From an uncultured Eubacteriales bacterium (lineage in GTDB: Bacteria; Bacillota; Clostridia; Christensenellales; UMGS416), in assembly GCA_900542005.1 (NCBI GenBank), contig UQLW01000020.1:1-59045 (forward strand): a stretch of 59,045 nucleotides of DNA, given 5' to 3'. Below the pieces are notes generated by a model. That model worked only from the letters and a program-made list of their open reading frames with translations, was not told where the DNA came from and ran no database searches. The position numbers were made by a program, and so were the translations under genes. Below are positions 49,323-57,990 of this stretch, one piece after another (position 1 is the first letter of the stretch; the number at the start of each line of letters is the position of its first letter).

Positions 49323-51347
49323 ATGCTTATCGACCAGATCAAAACCAGGGCGCCCTGGCTGTGGGTGTCCCATAGCCGGCAGGCCAACCAGTGGGCCGCC
49401 TTCCGGGCGCGCCTGTATGCTCACGGCGGCGCGGCCATGGCCACGGTCGCCGCCGATACCAAGTATTATCTATATGTCAACGGGCAGCTGGCCGTCTTTG
49501 AGGGCGGGCTGAACCGCGGCCCTGTGCCCGGCGGCGCCTATGGGGACCGGATCGACCTTTCGCCCTACCTGAAGCAGGGCGAAAATGTGATCGCCGCCCT
49601 GGTATGGTATTGGGGCAACGGCGGGCGCAACAACGTGGACGGCGGCTGCCCGGGGTTTTATTTTGCTATGGATGAGGGAGAGACCCCGCCCTTTAAGGGG
49701 ATCCTGCATCCAGCCTACGGCTCTACCGAGCCGCCCTGGCCGTCCTATCTCTACGGCGGCCATAATATAGGGTATGACGCGCGGCGGGATATCGGTGACT
49801 TTACGGCGCCGGGCTTTGACGACAGCCAATGGCCGGAGGCCGTGGAGGTGACGGGCTCGCCCCTGTATGCCCGGCCGGTGCCGCCGGTCCTGGCCGGAGA
49901 GCCCCGGGAATATGCCGGGCTTTGCCGCCAGCAGGGCCGCATAGTGGCCCGCCTGCCCTATGGCGCGCAGATTACCCCCTGCTTTACGGTGCGGGCTCCG
50001 GCGGGCTGCGTCATCAGCGTGGCGACCGACCGCTATGTGGTGCCCGGCGGCCCGGGCGACGATCATCACGTCTATAACGGCCACCGGGTGGAATACATTA
50101 CCCGCGAGGGGCTGCAGCGCTTTGAAGGGCTCAACTGGCTCTATGGCGAGAAGGTCATCTACCGGATGGACCCCCGGGTGGAGGTGGTGGAGCTGGCCTA
50201 CCGGGAGAGCGGCTATGATACCCGGGTGACGGCGGCATTTGAAAGCAGCGATCCGCGCCTGGACAGCCTGGTAGAGCGGGCTCAGCGCACGCTGCTTATG
50301 TGCATGCGGGATAACTTTATGGACTGCCCGGACCGGGAGCGGGGCCAGTGGATCGGCGACGTGAGCGTGCAGGCGCCCCAGGCCCTGATGACCCTGGATG
50401 AACAGGGAAGCCTGCTGCTGAAGAAGGCCATCTGCGATTTTATATGCCACCGCAGGGGCGCGGCCCTGGTGGGCAATGTGCCGGGCATCCACAGCACGGA
50501 GCTGCCGGCCCAGTCGCTGTGCGCCATTTCCCGGCTGGGCATGGTCGCCGAATACACAGCCTTCACCGGAGACGGGGAGCCGCTGGAGCTGGCCTATCCG
50601 GCCATGGAGGACTACCTGAAGCTCTGGGATATGGCGGAGAACGGCCTGGTCATGCCGAGGCCGGGCGATTGGTATTGGTTTGACCACGGAGAGGGAATCG
50701 ACGCGCCGGTGCTGGAGAACGCCTGGTACTACAGCGCCCTGTGCTTCTATATGGATGCCGCCGGCCGGCTGGGCCGCCGGCCCGATCCGTCGCTGGCGGC
50801 CCGGAAGGAAGCGCTGCCGGCAGCCTTTGAGCGCGCCTTCCGCCGGCCGGACGGCTACCGCTCCGGCGAGGCTCTGGACGACCGGGCCAACGCCCTGGCC
50901 TTTTTGACAGGGCTGGCCGCCCCGGACAGCTATCCGGCCCTGGTGAAGGCGCTGGACGCCGTGCGCCAGGCCACGCCCTATATGGAGGCCTTTGTGCTGG
51001 AGGCCCTCTTCGGGCTGGGGCAGGCCAGGATCGCCTATGAGCGTATGATGGACCGCTACCGCCGGATGCTGCATGCCGGCGGCTCGACGCTGTGGGAGGA
51101 CTTCGACGTGCTGGGTACGCGGAACCACGCCTGGAGCGGCGCACCGTTGACCGTGGCCTACCGCCACCTGGCGGGGCTTTCGCCCGATGGGGAAGGAGGC
51201 TGGCTTGCCAGGCCCATAACGGGGCTGCTGGACCGCTATCAGGTGACGCTGCACACGCCGCGGGGTACGGCCCGCCTGGAGGTCGACGGGGAAAGCATTT
51301 GGACGGAAGGCCCGGTTCGGGTGCTGGAGCGCCGGGCCGCCCCATAG
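49323..51347 (+). CDS. GH78-like (alpha-L-rhamnosidase-related) glycoside hydrolase
   Basis: The 674-residue protein has an N-terminal beta-sandwich (ADTKYYLYVNGQLAVFEGG, LSPYLKQGENVIAALVWYWG, typical lectin-like GH78 domain D) and an alpha/alpha barrel with FMDCPDRERGQWIGDVSVQ (about 335), the counterpart of DCPQRDERLGW in true GH78, and STLWEDFD near 590 as counterpart of the second Glu motif. It is shorter than the GH78 enzyme at 12.7-15.4 kb and clearly a different subgroup. No signal peptide. Ribosome site GGAAAGGACGGG. Sugar specificity is uncertain. Confidence 0.8.
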   Translation: MLIDQIKTRAPWLWVSHSRQANQWAAFRARLYAHGGAAMATVAADTKYYLYVNGQLAVFEGGLNRGPVPGGAYGDRIDLSPYLKQGENVIAALVWYWGNGGRNNVDGGCPGFYFAMDEGETPPFKGILHPAYGSTEPPWPSYLYGGHNIGYDARRDIGDFTAPGFDDSQWPEAVEVTGSPLYARPVPPVLAGEPREYAGLCRQQGRIVARLPYGAQITPCFTVRAPAGCVISVATDRYVVPGGPGDDHHVYNGHRVEYITREGLQRFEGLNWLYGEKVIYRMDPRVEVVELAYRESGYDTRVTAAFESSDPRLDSLVERAQRTLLMCMRDNFMDCPDRERGQWIGDVSVQAPQALMTLDEQGSLLLKKAICDFICHRRGAALVGNVPGIHSTELPAQSLCAISRLGMVAEYTAFTGDGEPLELAYPAMEDYLKLWDMAENGLVMPRPGDWYWFDHGEGIDAPVLENAWYYSALCFYMDAAGRLGRRPDPSLAARKEALPAAFERAFRRPDGYRSGEALDDRANALAFLTGLAAPDSYPALVKALDAVRQATPYMEAFVLEALFGLGQARIAYERMMDRYRRMLHAGGSTLWEDFDVLGTRNHAWSGAPLTVAYRHLAGLSPDGEGGWLARPITGLLDRYQVTLHTPRGTARLEVDGESIWTEGPVRVLERRAAP

Positions 51348-51394
51348 GCGGAAGCTGCCAATTGCTGCCGAACCTGGCCGGATCCAGGGGATTA

Positions 51395-51403
51395 TGGTAT
51401 AAT
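51395..51403 (+). promoter_or_regulatory. extended -10 promoter of the AAC(3)-like operon
   Basis: TGGTATAAT (TATAAT at 51398-51403) lies 43 bases before the first start codon; the -35 is weak. Confidence 0.55.
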
Positions 51404-51446
51404 AAGCGGGGCCGCCTGCAGGCGGGCGGCGGTAAGGAGAAACGCC

Positions 51447-52220
51447 ATGTGGTGCAAAGAGAGACTGACGGACGACCTGGCCGGGCTGGGCGTGCATAGC
51501 GGGGATACGCTTTTGGTGCATTCCTCCATCAAAGCGGTGGGCCCGGTTGACGGCGGCGCCGACGCGCTGCTGGACGCCCTGCAGGCGGCGGTGGGGCCGG
51601 AGGGGCTCCTGGTGCTGCCCACCCATAGCTGGGCCTATATCAACGAGCTGAATCCGGTCTTTTCGGCAGCGGACAGCCCCTCCTGCGTGGGCATGCTGCC
51701 GGAGATTTTCCGCCACCGGCCCGGCGTGGTGCGTTCGCTGCATCCCACCCATTCGGTGGCGGCCTGGGGGCGGGACGCCGCCGCCTTCTGCCAGGGCCAC
51801 GAAGGCTTTGATACGCCCTGCGCCTGGGATTCCCCCTGGGGCCGCATCGCCCAGCGCGGCGGAAAGATCCTGATGCTGGGGGTATCGCTGGCGCGCAATA
51901 CCTTTGTGCATGGCGTGGAGGAGTGGAACCGCATCCCCAACCGGCTGACCGAAAGCCGCGAGCCCCTGGTGACGGTGGACGAGGCGGGGAACCGCATTCC
52001 CGTGCCCTCCCGCCGCCATATCGGCGATGTCTCGGTCAACTACGATAAGCTGGACCGGCCGCTGCTCTGGACGCAGACGGCGGTGACCGGCAAGGTGGGC
52101 GACGCCTTTTCGTGGCTGATCGACGCGGAAAGGCTCAGAAGGCTGGTGTCCGGCCTGCTGGCCCGTAATCCCGACCTGTTTATCGACCATGAACCGGTGC
52201 CCGAGGCCTGGTACCGGTAA
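51447..52220 (+). CDS. AAC(3) family N-acetyltransferase
   Basis: The 257-residue protein matches the aminoglycoside 3-N-acetyltransferase/YokD fold: DTLLVHSSIKAVGPVDGGADALLDAL at the start, LLVLPTHSW, the conserved RSLHPTHSVAAWG (about 94-106), SPWGRIAQRGGKILMLGVSL and FVHGVEEWNRIP. Many chromosomal members do not act on drugs, so resistance is not established. Here it heads a run of sugar-related genes (epimerase-like, GH18-like), which hints at acetylation of an amino sugar instead. The epimerase-like gene follows after 10 bases. Confidence 0.85.
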   Translation: MWCKERLTDDLAGLGVHSGDTLLVHSSIKAVGPVDGGADALLDALQAAVGPEGLLVLPTHSWAYINELNPVFSAADSPSCVGMLPEIFRHRPGVVRSLHPTHSVAAWGRDAAAFCQGHEGFDTPCAWDSPWGRIAQRGGKILMLGVSLARNTFVHGVEEWNRIPNRLTESREPLVTVDEAGNRIPVPSRRHIGDVSVNYDKLDRPLLWTQTAVTGKVGDAFSWLIDAERLRRLVSGLLARNPDLFIDHEPVPEAWYR

Positions 52221-52230
52221 AGGAGGCGCT

Positions 52231-53100
52231 ATGATTACCCTTGAAAGCCCGAAGCTCCGGGTGCGGATCCGCCCGGTAGGCGCGGAATATGACAGCATCG
52301 TGCGGCTGGATACCGGCCTGGAATACCTCTGGCAGGGCGACCCGGCCTGGTGGGACCGTAAATCCCCCATTCTGTTCCCCTTTGTCGGCGTATCCAGGGG
52401 CGGACAGTATACCTATGAAGGCAGGACCTACCCCATGGGCGGCCATGGCTTTGCCAAGGATATGCCCTTTGAGACGGTGGAGCAAAAGCCGGAAAAGGTG
52501 CGGCTGCGCCTTGCCTCCAGCGAGGCGACGCGGGCCGTCTATCCCTTCGATTTTGAGCTCTTTGTCACCTATACGGTGCGGGACATTACCCTATCCTGCG
52601 AGTATGAGGTGGTGAACCGCACGGCCGGCGATCTGTATTTTTCCATCGGCGCCCATCCGGGCATCAACCTGCCGCTGCTGCCCGGGGAGAGCTGGGCGGA
52701 TTATGATATCGTCTTTGAACAAAGGGAGACGGCGGATACCTGGTGCTTCCGCAACGGCGGTGTCCAATGGCAGACCGAGCCCTGCCTGGAGGATACCGAT
52801 ACGCTGCCCATCACGCCCCATATGTTCGATGAGGACGCCCTGATTTTTAAAGGGCTTAAATCCCGGTATGTCAGCTTTGCCGGCCGCACCAACGGCCACA
52901 GGGTCACCATGGATTTCCACCGCTTCCCCACGCTGGCCTTCTGGTCGGCGGGGCCGGACGCCCCCTATATCTGCATGGAGCCCTGGTGCGGCCATGCCGA
53001 TATGATCGACCATGACGGCGAGCTGACCCACAAGGTGGATGTGGAGCGCCTGCTGGAGGGCGAAACCTTCCGGGTAGGCTATACGCTGCGGCTGGATTAG
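52231..53100 (+). CDS. aldose 1-epimerase family protein (LacX-like)
   Basis: The 289-residue protein is a galactose-mutarotase-like beta-sandwich. Conserved segments include SPILFPFVG, YPMGGHGFAKDMPFE (first His), FSIGAHPGINLP (second His) and the C-terminal ICMEPWCGHAD with the catalytic-type Glu. It probably interconverts sugar anomers; the LacX branch has no proven substrate. Start at 52231 has AAAGGAGG upstream. It is the second gene in the run starting with the AAC(3)-like gene. Confidence 0.88.
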   Translation: MITLESPKLRVRIRPVGAEYDSIVRLDTGLEYLWQGDPAWWDRKSPILFPFVGVSRGGQYTYEGRTYPMGGHGFAKDMPFETVEQKPEKVRLRLASSEATRAVYPFDFELFVTYTVRDITLSCEYEVVNRTAGDLYFSIGAHPGINLPLLPGESWADYDIVFEQRETADTWCFRNGGVQWQTEPCLEDTDTLPITPHMFDEDALIFKGLKSRYVSFAGRTNGHRVTMDFHRFPTLAFWSAGPDAPYICMEPWCGHADMIDHDGELTHKVDVERLLEGETFRVGYTLRLD

Positions 53101-53104
53101 TCCC

Positions 53105-54301
53105 ATGGCCTTGATCAAAAGAAGACAGCGGCGCAGGCGGCAGGGAAAGCGGGACCGGATCATCATGATAGCAGCGGCCGCCCTTTTGGCCGTCGTGATA
53201 GCCGCGGGCTTCTGGCTTGCCCGCAGCCGGCCGGTGGCCCAGCCCGAGCCCTGGGAGAAGAACGTGGTGGCCCGCCAGGGGAAGGCCCTGTCCGTGGCCT
53301 GGGCCTACCGGCCCACCGAGTTCGATGTACCCCAGGGGGTGGATGTGCAGGCGCCCACCTGGCTTTATGTGGAGGCCGACAGCCTGGGCAAGCCGGTTCT
53401 GCACAGCCTGAATGATATGGGCTATACGGGCTTCAATGCCCCGGCCTATGTGCAGGCGGCCCATGAGGCGGGGGTGGAGGTATGGGCCACGGTGGTGAGC
53501 TTTGACGCGGAGCTCTCCCGCCAGGTGGTGGCCGATACCCAGTCGCGCACCGAATTTGTGGCGGCGCTGGCCCAGTGGGCGCGTACGGCCGGCGTCGATG
53601 GGATCTGTTTTGACTTTGAGCAGATGGATCCGGCCGACAAGGCCCTGTATACGGAGCTGGTGAAGGCGGCGGATCAGGCGATGCCGGGGCTGACCCTCGC
53701 GGTGGCGGTCACGGTGCCGCTGGGCTATGAGGATGAGGATAACTGGTACCAATGCTATGACCGGGAGGGCCTGGCCGGGGCGGCCGATTACCTGGCCCTG
53801 ATGTGCTATGACGCCCACCGGGAGGCGGTGCAGCCGGTGGCGCCCCTTTCCTGGGTGCGCCGGGCCGTCGAGCGGACGCTGGCAACCATCCCCTCCAGCA
53901 AGGTGCTGCTGGGAATTCCCTTCTACGGGGTGGATTTTTACGCTCCCCAGGGCAGCGAGCAGGAGCCGGAGCACGCAGCCATATCGGCGGCCGCCATGGA
54001 AAAGCTGCTGCGGGAGGGCTCCATCACCCGGGGGGAGGAGCAGATCACCGTGGACACCTGGCAGGACAAGGGCTCCTGGCAGGAGGACTGGTCGGTGATG
54101 TGCTATGAATTTACCGATACGGCCGGACGCTTTCACCGGGTCTGGATGGAGGACGCCCGTTCCCTGCAGGAAAAGGGCGCGCTAATGGATGAATACGGCC
54201 TGGCCGGCGCAGCGGTGTGGCAGCAGTCCCAGGGGACGGACACACTCTGGAAGGCGCTGGCGGAGATTACCGCAGAAAAGGAGCCTGTGACCGATGAATA
54301 A
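53105..54301 (+). CDS. membrane-anchored glycoside hydrolase family 18-like protein
   Basis: The 398-residue protein has a basic N-terminus and one membrane segment (IIMIAAAALLAVVIAAGFWLA, about 19-39), then a GH18 barrel of the spore-cortex/cell-wall glucosaminidase type (SleL/YdhD-like). The active-site strand reads DGICFDFEQM (about 161): the last Asp and the acid Glu of DxxDxDxE are kept but the first inner Asp is Cys. DYLALMCYDAH and KVLLGIPFYGVDF are further GH18 strands. It would act on peptidoglycan outside the membrane. The ribosome site is weak; the gene starts 4 bases after the epimerase-like gene, suggesting coupling. Confidence 0.82.
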   Translation: MALIKRRQRRRRQGKRDRIIMIAAAALLAVVIAAGFWLARSRPVAQPEPWEKNVVARQGKALSVAWAYRPTEFDVPQGVDVQAPTWLYVEADSLGKPVLHSLNDMGYTGFNAPAYVQAAHEAGVEVWATVVSFDAELSRQVVADTQSRTEFVAALAQWARTAGVDGICFDFEQMDPADKALYTELVKAADQAMPGLTLAVAVTVPLGYEDEDNWYQCYDREGLAGAADYLALMCYDAHREAVQPVAPLSWVRRAVERTLATIPSSKVLLGIPFYGVDFYAPQGSEQEPEHAAISAAAMEKLLREGSITRGEEQITVDTWQDKGSWQEDWSVMCYEFTDTAGRFHRVWMEDARSLQEKGALMDEYGLAGAAVWQQSQGTDTLWKALAEITAEKEPVTDE

Positions 54302-54734
54302 GCAATGGACCCGCAGCCGCAGGGACCGGATGGTCAGCGGCGTGTGCGGCGGGCTGGCAGAGCTGATGGATGTACCCTCCTGGCTTATCCGGGTGATCGT
54401 TGTGCTGGCGGCGCTTTCGGGCGAGCTGATGCTTCCCCTGCTGGTCGCCTATGGGGTGCTGGCCTGCGTGCTGAAGGAGAGCCCCCAGGAAGGAAACGGG
54501 CGCGATACGGTGGACGGCCAGCCCGGTTCAGCCGCCGCCGCGCCCGGCAGCGATGGTATCCAGGGCAGGCCCGGCGGCCTGTGGGCCCTGGTTGGCGCGG
54601 CCCTGGTGGCCTGGGGCGGCCTGATGCTGGTGCGCGAAATCTTCCACATCTCCCTGAGCCGCTATGTGCTGCCGGTGCTGCTGATAGCGGCCGGCGCCGC
54701 GGTAATCGTATGGGCGCTGCGCAAGAAGCAGTAG
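54294..54734 (+). CDS. PspC domain-containing membrane protein
   Basis: The 146-residue protein begins with a PspC domain (RSRRDRMVSGVCGGLAELMDVPSWLIRVIVVLAAL), continues with a membrane segment, a Gly/Ala/Pro-rich linker and two further hydrophobic helices (LWALVGAALVAWGGLMLV, YVLPVLLIAAGAAVIVWAL). PspC proteins take part in envelope stress responses. It overlaps the GH18-like gene by 8 bases, so the two are translated together. Confidence 0.88.
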   Translation: MNKQWTRSRRDRMVSGVCGGLAELMDVPSWLIRVIVVLAALSGELMLPLLVAYGVLACVLKESPQEGNGRDTVDGQPGSAAAAPGSDGIQGRPGGLWALVGAALVAWGGLMLVREIFHISLSRYVLPVLLIAAGAAVIVWALRKKQ

Positions 54735-54790
54735 GGGCGCGGGGAAAAGAAAAAATGATGAACACGCCCCCTAGGGGCTTGAGGTGAAAA

Positions 54791-56203
54791 ATGACCGAGC
54801 GTTATGACGTCATCATCGTTGGGGCGGGCCCGGCGGGAATCTTTACCGCCCTGGAGCTGGCGGAACAAGCGCCCGATACCAGGGTGCTGCTGGTGGACGA
54901 GGGGCCGGAGATCGATAAAAGGGCATGCCCCGCCCGAAAAACGGGCAAATGCGCCCACTGCGAGCCATGCGCGATCCTTCACGGCTGGTCCGGGGCGGGC
55001 GCCTTTTCCGATGGCAAGCTTTCGCTTTCGCCGGAGGTAGGCGGGCGGATTACCGACTATATGCCCAGGGAAAGGGCCCAGGCGCTGATCGATTATGTGG
55101 ACAGCTGGTACCTGAAATTCGGCGCGCCCGAAGCGGTGCACGGCCGGGACGACCCCAAGGTGGAGGAGATCGCCTATGAGGCCTCGCGGCACAATGTGCA
55201 GCTGGTGCGCTGCCCTGTGCGCCATCTGGGTACGGAGCACGCCTTCGATGTGCTGCGGGCCATGTACATTGCCCTTAAGGCGCATAGTAGCTTTACCTTC
55301 CGCCCCATGACCCAGGCCAGGGATATTGTGGTTGAAGGGGGGCGGGCTGTGGGCCTCGTCCTGGAGACGCGGGGCGGCGCGGCGGAAACGGTATATGCCG
55401 GACGGATCGTTGCCGCGCCGGGCCGCGCCGGCGCGAAATGGCTGACCAGCCGCTGCCAGAAGCTGGGCCTGGAGACGGTGAACAACGAGGTGGATATCGG
55501 CGTGCGGGTGGAGGTGCCCAACGCGGTGATGGATCATCTGACCCGTCACCTCTACGAAGCCAAGCTGGTCTATTATTCCGATACCTTTGAGAGCAAGGTG
55601 CGGACCTTCTGCATGAATCCCGGCGGCGTGGTGTCCGGCGAGTATTATGAAGGGGGCCTGGCGGTGGTCAATGGCCACAGCTATGGCGACACAAGCCGCC
55701 GCACCGGCAACACCAACTTTGCCATGCTGGTTTCCACCCGGTTTACCGAGCCCTTCAACCAGCCCATTGAATATGGGCAGTATATCGCCCGGCTGGGGAA
55801 TATGCTGACCGGCGGCGGCATTATGGTGCAGCGGCTGGGCGACCTGCAGCTGGGTAGGCGCACCACCTGGAGCCGCCTGAAGAAATCGACCACTGTGCCC
55901 ACCCTGGCTACGGCCGTACCGGGGGATCTGTCCTTTGTGCTGCCGCAGCGGCATTTGACGTCCATCCAGGAAGCGCTGGCCGCCTTCGATCACCTGGCGC
56001 CGGGCCTGAACGCCAAGAATACGCTGCTCTACGGCGTGGAGGTGAAGTTCTACTCCTCCAAGGTGATGGTGAACGACCGGTTCCAGACGCCGGTGGAGGG
56101 GCTTTATGCGATTGGCGACGGGGCGGGCATTACCCGCGGGCTGATGCAGGCTTCGGTGACCGGCGTGGTGGTGGCCCGGGATATCCTGGGCCTGCCGCTA
56201 TGA
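54791..56203 (+). CDS. FAD-dependent oxidoreductase (COG2509-type)
   Basis: The 470-residue protein starts with a dinucleotide-binding motif (YDVIIVGAGPAGIFTALELAE) and has a cysteine cluster CPARKTGKCAHCEPC (about 47-61) followed by GWSGAGAFSDGKLSL, a pattern of the COG2509 family of uncharacterised FAD dehydrogenases. The C-terminal FAD segment is EGLYAIGDGAGITRGLMQA. Substrate unknown. Ribosome site GAGGTG 5 bases from the ATG. The next gene starts within its stop codon (ATGA). Confidence 0.9.
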   Translation: MTERYDVIIVGAGPAGIFTALELAEQAPDTRVLLVDEGPEIDKRACPARKTGKCAHCEPCAILHGWSGAGAFSDGKLSLSPEVGGRITDYMPRERAQALIDYVDSWYLKFGAPEAVHGRDDPKVEEIAYEASRHNVQLVRCPVRHLGTEHAFDVLRAMYIALKAHSSFTFRPMTQARDIVVEGGRAVGLVLETRGGAAETVYAGRIVAAPGRAGAKWLTSRCQKLGLETVNNEVDIGVRVEVPNAVMDHLTRHLYEAKLVYYSDTFESKVRTFCMNPGGVVSGEYYEGGLAVVNGHSYGDTSRRTGNTNFAMLVSTRFTEPFNQPIEYGQYIARLGNMLTGGGIMVQRLGDLQLGRRTTWSRLKKSTTVPTLATAVPGDLSFVLPQRHLTSIQEALAAFDHLAPGLNAKNTLLYGVEVKFYSSKVMVNDRFQTPVEGLYAIGDGAGITRGLMQASVTGVVVARDILGLPL

Positions 56204-56820
56204 CGGCCGGGCGGCTGACGGCGGTCCCGGTGCAGCAGCTGCCGGAGCCGCTCCGGGCGCTGGCCGACCCGCAGAAGCCGCTGCCTGAAGCTGTACAGGC
56301 GGCCTATGAGCCGCCGGCCCATGAAAAGCTGAACATGGCCCGCCTGGTGCTTTGGTTCACCCTGTCGATCGGCGGGCTGGGGCTGATGTTTTCCCTGCTC
56401 ATCAACCGGTCCAGGACGCTGTACAGCGCGATTGTGCTGGTCATATGCATTGCCGGCCTGCTCTATGTGCGGGCCTGCTACCGGCGCCATTCGGCCTGCG
56501 GGGGGGATACCCGGCGCCTGGGCGTCTATGTGCTGCCGGAGGGCATTCTGCAGCTCTCAGCCAGCCGGCAGGGGAGCGTGACCGCTGATTTTGTGCCCCG
56601 GGAGGCGGTGGAGGGCTTCCTGTTCCAGCAGGAGGCCGAACCCTATCAGGATACCCGCATCCAGGTGCAGCTGGAAGACGGGCCCTGGCAGGCCTATGCC
56701 TTTCCCAGCGTGGGTATGCTTCATCCGTGGCATCAGGCGAAATTGGAACATTGGATGCATAGCGGCAGCTTTGTTTGGGAAGAATACAAAAAACCGAAAA
56801 ATCCCCAGCCTGAAGCTTGA
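56200..56820 (+). CDS. membrane protein of unknown function
   Basis: The 206-residue protein is not recognised. It has a soluble N-terminus, two adjacent hydrophobic helices (ARLVLWFTLSIGGLGLMFSLLI and TLYSAIVLVICIAGLLYVRA, each about 20 residues, from about 47) and a C-terminal YcxB/PH-like strand domain (LGVYVLPEGILQLSA, DFVPREAVEGFLF, IQVQLEDGPWQAYAFPS). Translation is coupled to the FAD oxidoreductase by a 4-base overlap. Its stop codon lies inside the -35 of the SRP RNA promoter. Confidence 0.75.
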   Translation: MTAGRLTAVPVQQLPEPLRALADPQKPLPEAVQAAYEPPAHEKLNMARLVLWFTLSIGGLGLMFSLLINRSRTLYSAIVLVICIAGLLYVRACYRRHSACGGDTRRLGVYVLPEGILQLSASRQGSVTADFVPREAVEGFLFQQEAEPYQDTRIQVQLEDGPWQAYAFPSVGMLHPWHQAKLEHWMHSGSFVWEEYKKPKNPQPEA

Positions 56821-56845
56821 TTTTTGCAGCGGTTGAAGCTATAAT
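56817..56845 (+). promoter_or_regulatory. promoter of the SRP RNA gene
   Basis: TTGATT (56817-56822) and TATAAT (56840-56845) have 17-base spacing. The -35 overlaps the TGA stop of the preceding gene. Confidence 0.8.
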
Positions 56846-56875
56846 AATGAAGTTCTAAAGATGATTTTTCGGTTT

Positions 56876-57052
56876 TGCCGTACCCGTAGGTTTGCCGGTG
56901 CAAGTCCGCAGCCGGGCCCTGTGCAATGGGCCGCTGTGAACCATGTCAGGTCCGGAAGGAAGCAGCATTAAGCGGATGTGTCCCGTGTGCCGCAGTCCAG
57001 CCTGGCCGCGGACTTGTGCCGGCAGGCGATTGCGGGCCGAGCGGCATTTTTT
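56876..57052 (+). ncRNA. ffs: signal recognition particle RNA (4.5S-type, small form)
   Basis: The universally conserved apical domain is present: GTCAGGTCCGGAAGGAAGCA (56945-56964) with the GGAAG tetraloop and flanking GTGAACCAT and GCAGCATTAAG. Outer arms close a long rod: GCCGGTGCAAGTCCGC pairs with GCGGACTTGTGCCGGC, CCCG with CGGG, and TGCCG (56876-56880) with CGGCA (57042-57046), followed by TTTTTT. No Alu-domain motif is seen, so it is the small type, though longer than the E. coli RNA. Ends are estimated from the helix and T-tract. It works with Ffh to deliver nascent membrane and secreted proteins. Confidence 0.92.
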
Positions 57053-57134
57053 CAAGGGGGCTGTTCTTTGCAGAAAAGGGGCAGCTTCTTTTTGTTTGTC
57101 CAGGAGCATTTTATGCAGGCCGTAATCAGACGGC

Positions 57135-57175
57135 AAAAGCGCCGGAGGGAATCTGAACAGCCCTCCGGCGCTTTT
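57135..57175. terminator. bidirectional terminator
   Basis: AAAAGCGCCGGAGGG (57135-57149) pairs perfectly with CCCTCCGGCGCTTTT (57161-57175). It ends transcription from the SRP side and from the convergent TetR gene. Confidence 0.85.
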
Positions 57176-57242
57176 GCTTTGCGGCCCTCTATCCCAAGCG
57201 GCCATTCGGTGGACGGGTACGGCGAGGGCTTTGTTCAGGCCC

Positions 57243-57833
57243 CTAGCCGGCAGGCGCCTGCAGAAAACCCACGCCGGTCAGCATGATCCCCTCGGCCATG
57301 CGGGCCACCTCCTCCACCGGGGCGGCCATCCCCTCGGCCAGCCACTTCTGCAGAAGGCCGATGCAGCCGGAGCTGACAAAGGCATAATAGTATTCGATCT
57401 GCCGGGGCGTCGCGTGGTGGAAGAAGCCGGAGTAGTATTCAAGGCACTTTTCACGGCCGATATTGATCAGCTTCAGCGCAAAGGCTTTATCGCCCCAATC
57501 GCCCAGGGTGACGGTGCAAAGATCGGAATTGTCCTTCAGGCATTGGAAAACGCCGGCTGTAATCTTGACAGGTGTCAGCTTGGGGTCCGGCTCGGCGATA
57601 AGCGGCGCCATGGCGCGCTCGAAATCGGCCAGCATTTCAGCCTCAATCGTGCGCAGCAGATCATAAATATCCGTATAATGGCTGTAAAAGGTACCGCGGT
57701 TGATCCCGGCCAGCTCGCACAGCTCCTTGACGGATATGCTTTGGATGGGCTTTTGGCTCAGCAGGCTGGTGAAGGCCTTGCGGATGAGCATTTTTGTAAC
57801 TCGGGTACGGTGATCATTTGTTAACTTTTTCAA
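57243..57833 (-). CDS. TetR family transcriptional regulator
   Basis: The 196-residue protein has a TetR helix-turn-helix (IQSISVKELCELAGINRGTFYSHYTDIYDLL, about 30-60) and a C-terminal TetR_C_33-like ligand domain with a Tyr-rich segment (YYSGFFHHATPRQIEYYYAF). The start is TTG at 57831-57833, supported by GGAG 8 bases upstream and the sequence LKKLTNDHRTRVTK. It is divergent from the extended-SDR gene, and repeats in the shared control region suggest it represses both. Confidence 0.9.
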   Translation of the reverse strand: MKKLTNDHRTRVTKMLIRKAFTSLLSQKPIQSISVKELCELAGINRGTFYSHYTDIYDLLRTIEAEMLADFERAMAPLIAEPDPKLTPVKITAGVFQCLKDNSDLCTVTLGDWGDKAFALKLINIGREKCLEYYSGFFHHATPRQIEYYYAFVSSGCIGLLQKWLAEGMAAPVEEVARMAEGIMLTGVGFLQAPAG

Positions 57834-57859
57834 CGCTTCAGCTCCTTTTGAACAGGCAA

Positions 57860-57934
57860 TGTCGGTTCTGTCGCCTTTTTATACGAGAGACGCCCATACT
57901 GTCGGTTGAATTCCTTCCCTTTTTCGATCATAAT
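57860..57934. promoter_or_regulatory. divergent promoters with repeated TGTCGGTT operator candidates
   Basis: The octamer TGTCGGTT occurs at 57860-57867 and 57900-57907, 40 bases apart. The plus-strand promoter is TTGAAT (57906-57911), 17 bases, CATAAT (57929-57934). The minus-strand promoter is CCGACA (57900-57905), 16 bases, TATAAA (57878-57883). The second octamer therefore overlaps the -35 of both, a suitable place for TetR binding. Confidence 0.55.
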
Positions 57935-57990
57935 ACAGATGGGGAAGAAAATCAACATCGTGTTCAATAAAAGAAAGGAGCGTATTGGAC

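Noticed and set aside
49470..52370. 966-codon open frame antisense to the GH78-like and AAC(3)-like genes
   Set aside because: Spans two well-supported genes on the other strand and has no recognisable domain or start signal.
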